Assembly (NCBI GenBank): GCA_014529385.2
Contig: CM043958.1
Coordinates: 150,048,793-150,112,792, forward strand
From: Adiantum capillus-veneris
Taxonomy: Eukaryota > Streptophyta > Polypodiopsida > Polypodiales > Pteridaceae
Length of the DNA stretch: 64,000 nucleotides
Direction of reading: 5' to 3'
The first letter of the stretch is position 1; the number at the start of each line of letters is the position of its first letter. Of this stretch, positions 46,563-57,700 are shown one piece after another. The position numbers and the translations under genes were made by a program. The notes below the pieces were generated by a model. It was not told where the DNA came from. It worked only from the letters and a program-made list of their open reading frames with translations, and searched no databases.

Positions 46563-47990
46563 ATGGGACCCTTTGTGATTAGTGACTTATCACAAAGTGG
46601 AGCTGTCAAACTTGCTACATTAGCAGGAGAAGAAATGCCAAATTGGATTAGTGGGTGTCGATTAAAAAAGTATCATTTTCCACTAACACAAGATATGCTT
46701 CAACAAATCCATCAAGAAAAACAACGGATGAAAGAGAAACAGAGGGTACGAGAAGAGGCCCAAGCAGAAGCAAAAGAACGCATTGCAAAAAGAAGGCTTC
46801 TACGACAACAACAACAGAGTGGATCACCGTTGCGAATAAATGCTATTGAACTAACGAATTTTGGTGAAGACACAATGGAGCTGATAATTGCAGTCAAAGT
46901 GGGTAGCAATCAAGTTTCATCGACGGCATTGCTTGATTCTAGAGCTCAAGCAAATCTGATCTCTTACAAATTATACAAACAGCTCAAGCCCAAAGATCAA
47001 CCACATCCTACTCCACAAGTGCTGGAAAGTAGTACATCACATTCGCTAAAAACATTGGGATGGACTATATTGCATGTACAAATACATCAATATATTTACC
47101 CACACAAGTTTTACGTGGTTGAGGATGAAAGCACACAACACCCCATGTTGTTGGGACAACCTTGGGAAAAAGAGTATAATGTGCAGATAGATTGGAATTT
47201 GGATGCCGTCAAAATTCAGCATGCACAAGAACAACAGGTGGTAGCCTTTGCTCAGCAACCCCGGAAGAACCAGATGGCAACAACACAATCACTGGATAAA
47301 GAACCAAAAAGATGCATGCCACTAAAGTTCAACACGATACCCATGGCGACCAATGAGGGAACTGTCAACCATGTTCAATACAAATATAAAACAACACAGA
47401 TCACCGTGAAAAGATCAAGGTTAGCAACACGCAAAAGACAAGTATGGGTGCGGAAGGATAGATGTGACATGGCATACATGCAATACAACACAAAAAGTCA
47501 ACAGAAGCACACAATTCAACCAAAAACCAAGGGAATAAAAAAGATATGGATTCCAAAGAGAATGCTCAGTAAAAATGTAAATGCGGCTCGCATTTGGATC
47601 CCAAAACCAAAGCAATAGGAACTCCCTTCAGTACAAGCAACATCGGCATGCAGACAAACACTACATATGAAACCGACAAACCGATCAATGTGGATGCCAA
47701 CCAGCAGCACAACAATGAAAACCGCGGAAGTAGCAATAAACCTACAAAAACCTCCAAAACAAAGCTACAAATGGAAAGCAAAAGAGACAAAGACTATGGC
47801 CAATTCCGCCACGACAATTCTCTCCAAGGAGACAACCACAACCATATCGACAGTAGCGGCAAACCAAGCGACTTTTGCAAGAAAGACGATCAAACAGAGA
47901 GATGTAGAGTTACAACTTTTACTTGCAAAGAAAATCCGCCAACCAAATCAACAACAAACAGGAAACCTCGACGTTGAATGCCAATAAGCA
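46563..47990 (+). pseudogene. Post-integrase region with second retropepsin-like domain
   Basis: The open frame 46563-47618 starts with the integrase tail, then a Gln/Lys/Arg-rich coiled-coil-like stretch (codons ~45-85), then ALLDSRAQANLISYKLYKQL with the putative catalytic Asp at 46935, and HPMLLGQPWEKEYNVQID with LLG at 47148-47156. The Asp-to-LLG distance is 71 codons, against 72 in the true protease of the same element. DSR instead of DSG needs only GGA to AGA. A basic tail with repeated IWIPK motifs (codons ~320-350) follows, then a Thr/Lys-rich region in other frames to about 47990. Interpreted as a duplicated or captured retropepsin; it could also be a nucleic-acid-binding relic. Confidence 0.65.
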
Positions 47991-48150
47991 TCTTGCTTAT
48001 TCCCTCCTCTTGCACAGCATTGATTTTTCCATGCATTGACTGAGTATGCATCATATAGGGCCACATTACACGGCCGAGCATTAGCACAATTTTTAAGACA
48101 TGCATGGCACATACACCAAGGCGATACCTTGTCGTCCGGGAGGACTCCGG

Positions 48151-48166
48151 CTAGGAGGGGGGGAGT
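48151..48166 (+). other. Internal polypurine tract
   Basis: CTAGGAGGGGGGGAGT is identical over 16 bases to the sequence abutting the 3' LTR (63322-63337), and 'GACGACAT/GTCGTCC'-like text precedes both. It marks the end of the gag-pol part and probably acts as a second plus-strand priming site. Confidence 0.8.
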
Positions 48167-50019
48167 CATTCTCAAATGCGGACCCAATGGAAAAAAGCGC
48201 AAAAAAGGGGCATGTTTTTTGACTATTTTAGAGGGTTGTCATTTGATAGCGAAATTTTTTGGACTAACCTAAGTACATATGCCCTTATACAGCATGAATC
48301 TACAAGTATATGGGGCCAAATGCCAAATCAAGCCCCTAGGTGTGTGTATATAGGTAAAAATAACCATTTTTCGGACAAAATATTGGTAAAACGGAGAAAT
48401 CCGGCCATAAAAATTGCATGTGAGTGTATATAATGTTTTGCGGTGATGTTTTTTTATTTATTATGATTTTTGGGGATTTTTGGGGATTTTTTGGGTTTAA
48501 TTTGCTATTTTCTTTTTAATTTTACTAATTATCGGCAAAAAAACTTTAAAAATACAAAAACCAGGTGAAATACGGTCGTAATGAAAAACAAAAAATATGG
48601 GGATAATCAGTGACTATAGGAAAACCTAGGGTACAATGGGGGTGCAATTATCTGAATGGAGCGGAAAGCTTGTTTTGGCCAGATTTTGACCAAAACGTCA
48701 AATTTCTCGGAAACTGTGCAAATGGAGTCCAAATCAAGAAATTTTCGAGCCTAAACCGCATCTCGCAAGAAGTTGGGAGTAAATGTCAAATTTCATGGAA
48801 AGTGGTTCAGGGACCCCCATTATAAGATTTTTTCACTTCATTTAAAGCTCATTTCTACTATTGCCTTCTTGAGAGAGAGCTCTTGCCACCTAGAGCGAAC
48901 CGGACTTCCAGTGGCTTCTACGACGCGCACGACCACCCGACAGGCTCTAGACATGAGAGGTAGGCTCACCACCTTGAGCTTTTCGCATATGTTTGATGTT
49001 TTGTCACGAAAACTATTGTAGGGTTCACACGAGAAGCGAGCAGTAGAGACCTACAGGTAAAAGTGGCCACCTAACGGCTAGCCCAAAAGAAATGAGGCTT
49101 CATCGGCGGCTTACCCTAGCATAGGAGACCACTCTTGGATGCCCAAAGGCGACGGAAAACCATTGGAAAAAACCCTAACTTCTAGAGCCCTGCAAGAGGC
49201 CACCAAATGGTAAATCAGTGGAAAGGCGCCCAAATGCTACCAAAACTCTTGGGTAGGAGTATCTCGACATGCTCTACAAGTCTATATAGCTCATATGGCC
49301 ATAAGGCAACCCGAAGCGGCACTAAGCTTCAGAAACGGCATCATACACACAAAGCGTCAACTAGCTCTCACGGCCAAACCGGATGTCCGTTTGCCACCAA
49401 ACTTCACGAGCGGCTTTCCTAGACCATCAACAACCAAGTCCTATGGTGGTAGACTACCATAAGTCATCGACGACATGTAAACTCAACCACGGACACTTCC
49501 AGAGCGACAAATTGCCAAACAAAGCTCCGGTGAAGCCAAAGTCAACAAAAACCATATGGCAAAGATCCCCAAGGAACCGTGAAGCTATGGAGACTAACAT
49601 CAAGAAATTTCATCACCAAAAAGCACTCCAAGAGTCAAAAAATGGCTCAGAGGCTCTGAAATCCAAACAGGGAGTTTCTTTCTATCTATTTGATTTTTTT
49701 GTTGGAATAGGGCTTAAAAGGGACTAAGGGGGGCTCAGGGCATGTGTCAGTAGCACTTCTCATGTAAATTTCATCAGGAACTCAACATATCATCTCTCAC
49801 ACAGCTTTTGAATAGCTTGTACATGCTAGCCACGAAGTTTCATCACATTTGGACAAAAGTTGACCTCATATGCATCAGAAAACGGAAAGTCAGAGCATAG
49901 AGGCAATAATGGGTCATAGACCTACCAAAACTAGTCCAAATCATATGAAACTTGCACAATATACTCATGAGCACATTGTCAAGCTAATTGTGGGGTCAGA
50001 TGTGAAAACTGATGAAATA

Positions 50020-50710
50020 GACATCCTATGCGTAGGATGTCTAAATGACATATTTGACCTCGAACTGGTATTTTTGAGTTCCAGATGTCTTTATAACACC
50101 TTCACAAGCCCATGTATCAAATTTCAAGCCATTCCCATCACCTTTGGCCCCCAAAACCTCCAAGATGCACTTTTTGAGCCTAAAAACACTAAACATGCTC
50201 CTAACAACACCAATGCTTATCCAAATCAAAATCTAAGAGCAAGGCCATGTTCCACATGCTAAGGGCTACCCTCAGAACCAACTTCAAGTCATTCTGATAA
50301 AATAGACATCCTACGCGTAGGATGTCTCCAGTGTCATTTTGACCTACTGTGCAAGACTTGACTTCATGGGAGCCATTAACATGGTATAAGAAGCATGTAT
50401 ATCATTATACAGGCTTCTTATACCATTAACATGGTATAAGAAGCCTGTATATCATTATATAGGCTTCTTATACCATTAACATGGTATAAGAAGCCTGTAT
50501 ATCAAATTTCAACCCAATTGAATATCATTTTCCACCTGTTGAGGACATCCTACCCAATTTGTGAGCCAAAAGCCTAAATCTGCCAAAATTGCACTTTTTG
50601 ATGCCCAAACCCAATTCCAATTACATAGCCATGTTGCACAGGTCAAGGGCCACAAGCCTGCCAAGTTTCACCAAAAACAGAGAAGGTAGACATCCTACGC
50701 GTAGGATGTC
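50020..50710. repeat. Palindrome cluster 2 (GACATCCTACG / CGTAGGATGTC)
   Basis: Three further copies: 50020-50041 (one change), 50305-50326 (perfect 22-bp dyad) and 50689-50710 (perfect), plus a half-site at 50543. With cluster 1 they bracket the gag-pol region on both sides. Confidence 0.92.
50373..50504. repeat. 50-bp tandem repeat, each unit a hairpin
   Basis: Units start 'ccattaacatggtataagaa' at 50373, 50423 and 50473 (the last partial). Each unit contains 'ggtataagaagcctgtata' and, after a short loop, its near-complement 'tatataggcttcttatacc', giving a stem of roughly 18 bp. Units 1 and 2 differ at two or three bases. Confidence 0.92.
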
Positions 50711-50877
50711 TACATGATAATTTTTTAGCCAGAAAGCTACTGTGAGCACATGCAGAGTATCCCTAGTTCCTTTTGAGTTCTTATTTCAATTTTCAAGTCA
50801 TTTGGGTAGTCAGAACTCAGTTTATCAGCTAATATGTAAAAAACGCTAACTTTGGACTACTGAGTGCAACAGGATCC

Positions 50878-52742
50878 ATGGCAGCCGCAAAATCACCTGC
50901 AAAGAGGAAGAGGATGACTATAAAAGACTACTTAGAAGAAGTGGAGCCTTTTGTGATCCCAGAAGCAACCCTGAATCCCACAAGCACATGGATTCAAGAT
51001 GATCTGCTAGAGACCAATGATCTGAGAGTCTACCAAGGAGTATTCAAAGATCCTGAGGGAAATACAGTGGAGCTACCCATGATACCACGAGAGTTCAATG
51101 AATTTGTCAGGAGCAAGATGGGGATTACTTGGAGAAGCTGGATCTCCACAACTACTTTGAAGCTTTGCCAGTGGGGATTGATATTAAAAGAGTGTGGGAA
51201 TTTGTAACCACAATCAAAGAAAATGGAGTGGTCCGAGTCACAGATCTGCAAGGCAAGCCTGATACAATGATTGTCATCACAGAGAAGGTGGTGGCAGCCG
51301 CACTTGACATCTCGAACAAAGGAGACAGTGTGACAAAGAGGCGAGATGAAGTCAAGGTCTACTCGGAAAAGAAGAATAACTACACATTTGAAGATATTGC
51401 AAACCCGAAGGTGGCTATCATGAGCCAACTATACAATCAATACTTCCACATGTGTACAAAGCGGCCACAGAAATTCAGGATGCCACCTGGAGCCATTGCC
51501 ACCACTTTCACCTGGGCATTGCAAAAGAGCAAACCAAAAGAGATAAATTATGATGCTTACATCCACGACAATCTTGTGAAGATGAGGAACAGAAATCCCA
51601 CCAATATTGTACCTGGTGAGTTGATAACAAAAGTTGTCTATGAAGCACTACATTCCAAGGGAAACTGGCCTCTACCTCCCTCACAAAATGATTGGCTAAA
51701 ACTGAAAGAAGACAAAGAAGAAGAACCTCCCAAAGAACCTAGGGTAGCCACATGGTTGAAGCGCCGATTAGAGACCGTGCTAGAAGAGCCGCCAGAGTCA
51801 AAGAAGGGAAAGAAAGAAAGTCTACAAGTGCCAATCAAAGAAACCAAGTCACAGAAAGCGGCGCGGCTAGAAAGACTGATGGAAAGTTTCAGAGCCGAGA
51901 GAGCACTCAAAGGGGATTTGAGCGAGTTGTGGAAGCCATCCCTTGAAGCTATGTCTGGATCATCTCGAAGGGTTCACCGGGATCGGTTCGAAGATTATAT
52001 CAAAAACTTTGAGATCTTAGATGCTACGGAGGAGAATATTCCGAATATCCCTTTTACAGAAGAAGAGGTGGACGAAGTGAGACGGCAGCTGCTAGAAGAG
52101 GAGGAAGGCCAAGAAAGAGAGAGAAAGACCAAGGCGGATCGAGATTTCAAGAAGAAGCCACCAACTCCATCGTCAAGCCGGGAATCCAGCCCACCCCCAT
52201 CACCACCTCCTCTTAGTCCTCCACAAACCCAACAAAAAGAGGAGCAGAACAGAACTGATGAAAAAAAAAAGATTTTAAGCAAGAGAAGAACAAAGAGGAA
52301 GAGTAGAAGGCAGAAGCTGAGCCAAAAGATGAGCAGCTAGATCCAGAAGAAAGAAACTTTAGAATATTTCTTGATCTACTAGCTGCTGAGTACTCTCGAG
52401 AAGAGGCAGCTACTGAAGCCTTTGAGTTGGCAAGCACAAGACCCAAGGAACATATGCAGAGACTTCGGTTAGTAGAGTTGAAAGAGATGGCCACAGATAC
52501 AGTGGACCTACAGCCACCAACCAACGATTGGGATGTGGTAATGCAAAAACTAAGCAGACTTAGAACAAGATCAATGCCCACTGAGAGTGAGATTGATAAT
52601 CTCAAAACAAATGAAGTTCTTATCAAAGCTAAAGTGGACTCACTACAAAAACAGGGCCAAGAAAACATAGAGAAACAAACAAAGCTACAAGCCAATCTAG
52701 ACACGGCATTACAAAGATGCCACAAGATGGAACGATAGAATC
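50878..52742 (+). pseudogene. Extra 3' ORF of giant element, 5' part (split by insertion)
   Basis: Starts MAAAKSPAKRKRMTIKDYLE. Reading moves from frame 50878-51207 to 51129-52340 at a run of G (51120-51123), one extra or missing base, then to a third frame near the A10 run at 52260-52271. Visible features: a globular part (IDIKRVWEFVTTIKENGVVR, ITEKVVAAALDIS, RMPPGAIATTFTWAL), then Pro/Glu-rich and coiled-coil segments. I recognise no catalytic motif, signal peptide or membrane span, so it does not look like an envelope gene. It corresponds in position to the extra ORFs of Athila/Tat-type elements. The nested gypsy inserted after 52742. Confidence 0.7.
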
Positions 52743-54332
52743 TGTCATAATAATCAATATCTAATTCTCCTAAATGATTTTCTCATATTAAACTGATCAT
52801 TTAATGTGGGGAAGTGCCAAGGGAGAAAAAGCTAGAATATTGGTTAAGTTAGCAGACCGGCCACAGTAGGGATCCAAAGGAGGGAAAATAGGGATCCAAA
52901 GGGGGGGCCATCTGCAAAAGAGCCATGTGAAACAATGGGCCAAAAAGACCCTAAGGTTCAGCCCATTAAGACTTCCAAAATGCTAAGGTTCCAAAATTCA
53001 AAGGTTGTGTCCAAAGGTCAACCCTAGGGAAAATTGGATGCTTAGTGTGTGCCCAAAAAGTCTTTCTGCATCCCTACATGGGAGGGGGCGAGCCCCAAAG
53101 CTAGGGGATGAGAGAGAAAGCCACACACACACACACAGGCTCCCTTTACACAAAGGGAATGAGGGACACATGTCAGCTCCCTAGGCCAGATGCCCACAAG
53201 GTGTGCCCAATTCCTATTGGAAGACCCTTGAAGTGGACCAATGAGAATTAGGCTAGAGTAAATCTAGTTTAATTAATTTAAAAACATTTAATAAAAGAAA
53301 CCAATGAGAATTAAGTCTCCTAGAAGACTATTGGGCAGTCTCCCAAAGGGTCCAATGAGCATTCAGGAGCCCCATGGCTTGCCTGATTCCTATTGGCCAG
53401 GAGGCAAAGGGGTCCAATGAGAGTTTAGTTTAATTATTTAATTACCTAAAACTCTCACAAAAGGGGAAAGGGTGACACATGTCAGAAGGCTATCACTTAT
53501 GCTGCTCAATTCCTATTGGCTTGACCTGGGGAGGTCCAATGAGGCAAAAGCCAGACCTAATTAGCAGCTAGGGCTCGCCCAAGAGAGAGAGGGGGCTGAT
53601 TTTTGATTGGCATTGACACACACACTCTCACACTTGACCATGTGTGAAGGGAAAATACTCTATCTCCTCCCAAGCTTTAATGGAGAGCTCATCACCTACT
53701 CCAAGCTTGTGAGATAGAAGCCTACATCAACACTCTCTTGGCATGTGGATGCAAATCCAACCAAGAGCCAAGCTTCAATGCATGCTCATCTTCTCTACCA
53801 AGCTAATTACTAAGCTAAGCTATGCTAATATGAGTGATTATGTGAGGAGATGTACTTCTTTCTCGTAAGATACTTCTTTTTCCTCTCAATCTACTCTCAT
53901 ACCCTGCTAGCTCTCACCATCTTCGAAGGTGTGTGAGGTCTTGGGTCTGAGAACGGGGATAATTCAAGTTGTGTTTGATTAAGTGTTTTGCTTGGTGTAT
54001 GAAGCTTCCATCTTCATTGCACTAGCTAGTCTTGAAGGAACACAAAGAATTGTATTGTACAATGTCTCTCTTGATGGGAGAAACCATAATACAAAGCCTT
54101 TTGGAGGGGGGACCGGCTCCATGCAAATCCGGTCCTCAACTGTTGTCAATAGCTTAATTGCTCTCTCTTTTGAAAGTATTGTCGATGCTATCTAACTAGG
54201 TGTTATGCTTTTTGTTGCTCTCTCCACCCAAGCACTCTTGTAATTCTCATTAGGAATCTATTCTAATGAAATGCCCACTATGTTCATGCTAATTTCCGCT
54301 ACACATAAGATTTTAGGCCATTAAATGTTACA
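52743..54332 (+). repeat. 5' LTR of young gypsy element
   Basis: 1590 bp, TGTCATAATAATC...AATGTTACA. The U3 part has four ATTGG/CCAAT inverted pairs (53213-53245, 53327-53359, 53389-53420, 53512-53542), an extra CCAAT at 53301, two GACACATGTC motifs (about 53164 and 53474) and a short (CA)n near 53122. The small 70-codon frame at 53983-54195 occurs in both LTRs and has no recognisable product. Confidence 0.97.
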
Positions 54333-54333
54333 T

Positions 54334-54345
54334 TGGTATCAGAGC
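54334..54345 (+). other. Primer binding site (initiator Met tRNA) of young gypsy
   Basis: TGGTATCAGAGC one base after the LTR end, the standard plant tRNA-iMet primer site. The leader 54346-54749 that follows has no gene. Confidence 0.93.
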
Positions 54346-54749
54346 TCACGGTTTCTCTTTTCTTGCTCAAGAAGGGAGGTCCTCAAGCTAGCTACAAATG
54401 GTTGGTATTATTAATTGCCTGTGAGTAAGTAGAATAGGGATTTTTCAGCCTTGCAGTGCGCCTGCCTTTGTGCAGTTAACGAGGCATCACCGTCGAGAGC
54501 TATGGTCTTAATAGTGGAGTCCTACGGGGCTTGCCTACGGCTTAACCACTATTGAGCTATTAGAAGCTTGACAGGAGCCGGTGCTGTTTTGGTGTCGAAA
54601 GACCCTCTCTTCTATTCCTTGCAATTAATGGTATTCGAGCCGCGGGTACAGTAGCTTGAGTGCTTTTTCTAAAGGGGTAAAGAGGAGTAGCAACTAGGGC
54701 TTGAAGTGCCAAAGTACACCTAAAAAGTTTACACCTAAAAGTTGTTAGA

Positions 54750-57700
54750 ATGGCTGACAATATTAAAGAGAGCGAAATTAATGTTGATAACTTTGATTTT
54801 GCTCATGAGCAAGCTACTAATGATGCTTCAATGCTTGTTAATTATCTTGTTTCTAGGCTTCAACAAGCCATGGGCAATCCATCTCTCCAAAGTGAAGTGC
54901 AACGGCAGCTCCGTGCTCACGGGATTCTCCAAGCTCATCACCATGACGAGAGAACACCTAGGAAGCCTCCTTGTGAGACTACCAAAAGAGGTCTCTCTCC
55001 GATTCGGGAAGAAGAAGAGAATCCATATGAAGGGCTCAAGAACTTACTTCTTGATGATGCATCTCCTTCCCAAAGGAGAACTCAAGAGCCTCCACCGAAG
55101 GAACGAGAAAGAAGCGAGTCTCCCGTCACCTCGGCGGAGATGGCTCCACGAAGACGGCGGGCTAAACGCTCTCCATCACCACCAAAGCGGAGAAGACCAT
55201 TACACTCTTCTCCACGCCATAATTCAAAGAGGGATGATAAAAAGCAAGAGAAGAAAAAGGCAAGAAAGAGGACACCCTCTTCTCCATCTTCTTCATCCTC
55301 TTCCTCTTATGAAAGCTATGGTGAAGACGACAAAGATCAAGACAAGAAAAAGGCGAGAAAGAGGTCACCCTCTTCTCCACCTTCTTCAAATTCTTCATCT
55401 TCTGAAGAAAGTGATGGTGCAACTTTTGAACCATCAAAAAGAAGAGGCCATAGGAAATCCTATGCCGCATGGAAGAGGTCGTCCAAGCTGAAGAAATTCA
55501 AAGAGGGAGGGAAGAGCATCTCTTTCCTTACCTATGATGGCACCTTCGGTGCTACAGACAAAGTTTTGGCCTTTATCCAGCAATTCGATGCGGCGTTTGG
55601 AGATGAGGGCTTCACGGAGTCCTCTAAGCTACGCCATGTAGCTATGCACTTTCAAAAGTCCGCCAGACAATGGTGGTCTAGCCTACAAGCCAACGGTGAA
55701 GCTCCACGAACATGGAAGGCTTTAAGAGCTTCCATTATGAAGCAGTTTTTGGCCACCGATGCCAAAGACAAAGTACTCACCGAATGGCGAAGCTTAAAGC
55801 TCTCTCCCAATGAATCCATCCACAAATATGTAGACAAGTTTTGGGACCTACAACTCAAAGCCACTGTCTTCAAAAAGTTGGATTTTGGAGAGCAAAAGCA
55901 ACAATTTTGTGCGGGCTTAACCGAAGAAATGGCGGAGTATGTCAACTCCCAAAGGCCACGTACCATATCGGCGGTAATACACCATACTATGGTGGCCTCG
56001 CGAATCAATTTCCAAACGGGGGGTAAAAGAAATAATAAGCCCCCGGAAAACAAGGGTTCCAATGAGCCTAAGGGGAAGGACAATGTCCAAAAGTCTCCTA
56101 AGGGCAATTCCAACAAAGCTAAAGAGAAGGGAGTTTACAAAGGAAAGAATAAACTCTCTCCTGAAGAGCTTGAGCGTTATCGTAAAGATAACCGGTGTTT
56201 CAAGTGCGGCGAACAAGGGCATGCGTACCGCGCTTGTCCCCAAAAGAACAACCGCCAAGATCCTCCTAGAGCTTCTTTGGTTGAAATCCAAGAGGAGGAG
56301 ATTCATCAAACTCACCACAAAGGATCTCCTCTATGCCATGCTTGGGGAAAGGTAAGAGAACATGATGCTTTTATTCTCTTTGACCCTGGTTCTACTCACA
56401 ATTTCATATCTATGGAGTTAGCCACCAAGCTAGGCATACAATCCTACGAGATGGGAGATATCCTACCCGCAGACAGTGCCTTCAAGGGGCAAGAAGCTTC
56501 AGTCACTCCCTTAATCGGGAAATTGAGGCTTCATGTCCAAGGCTATGTGGACAAAGAGGACTTCTTTATCTCTCCTCTCAAGCATGAGGATGTAATCCTA
56601 GGGGCACCATGGTTTGACCGCCTGGCTGCCCATGTTAAATTTCCTGAAAGGAGAATCTCCTTTAAGTTCAGGGAAAAGGACATGTATATAGATGCTAGGG
56701 AGATGGGTAACACCATCCCCATTGTACACACACCAGCTTTCAACAAGTCAATAAAGAGCTCTATTTCCGTGTACATGATTTTTGTTAAAGATTCTCAAAA
56801 TGAACCTAATGCTTTAGCAAAAGAAAATAAAAGCAACCAAAAGGAATTAGAGTTATCCAATTTTCTCAAGGGGTTTCAAGATGTCTTTATTGACGACATC
56901 CCTTGTGAGCTACCTCCTAAACGAGGTAATGACGACCATGCAATTGAACTTCTTCCAGGAAGTTCACCGCCTAACAAACCTCCTTATAGAGTTTCTCAAG
57001 CTCAACAAGAGGAGATTATGCGGCAAGTGCATGAGTTAGTTGAGAAGGGCATGGTTAGGCCTAGCTCATCTCCATTTTGCTCACCTGTGCTATTAGTGCA
57101 AAAGAAAGACGGCACATATCGTATGTGTGTCGACTATAGAGCACTAAATAGGATCACTATCAAGAATAGGTTTCCCGTTCCAAGGGTAGAAGACCTATTT
57201 GATAAGCTACAAGGATCGACCTACTTCAGTAGGATTGACCTAAAAAGTGGCTATCATCAAATAAGGATAGTTGATCAAGACATTGTAAAGACCGCATTTC
57301 GTACTACATTTGGTCTTTACGAATACATTGTCATGCCTTTTGGCTTGACCAATGCACCAGCCACATTTAACCGCTTGATGGAGAAGCTGTTCAGGCCTCA
57401 TCGAACCTTCACTGGAGTGTTCTTTGATGATATTATCATCTACTCTAATTCATTGGAGGAACACAAGCAACACCTCCAGGTAATATTTCAAGTTTTAAGA
57501 GAGAATAAACTTTATGTTAATCGAAAGAAAAGTGAATTTTTCTTGCAAGAGATTCAATATTTAGGTCACATTATCTCTCAAGATGGAATCGAAATGGATC
57601 CATCTAAGTTAGAGGTAATAAAAGGATGGCCTAAACCAAAGAATCTTCATGAACTAAGAAGCTTTATAGGTATGTGTGCATACTATAGACGCTTCATAGA

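Larger units (their letters stand above)
48167..50877 (+). other. Untranslated block between pol and 3' ORF
   Basis: About 2.7 kb with no convincing gene. It holds AT-rich text (48430-48600), Pro/Thr-rich non-conserved frames near 49200-49700, the second palindrome cluster (50020-50710) and a 50-bp hairpin array (50373-50504). It ends just before the ATG of the extra ORF. A promoter or splice acceptor for that ORF would be expected here. Confidence 0.6.

Noticed and set aside
47594-47987. Two overlapping basic open frames after the second protease-like domain
   Set aside because: Thr/Lys-rich, low complexity, and probably the frame-shifted tail of the preceding frame rather than separate genes.
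49207-49727. Open frames of 71-114 codons in the post-pol block
   Set aside because: No motif, no conservation evidence, composition like surrounding non-coding text.
52995-53110. rRNA or other structured RNA gene in the LTR
   Set aside because: No similarity to known RNA; it is U3 sequence shared by both LTRs.
53983-54195. 70-codon frame, repeated at 61300-61512
   Set aside because: It lies in both LTRs of the young gypsy, is a duplicate by LTR identity and resembles no protein I know.
55162-56318. Antisense open frames opposite the young gag
   Set aside because: Shadows of the Ser/Arg-rich gag coding sequence on the other strand.
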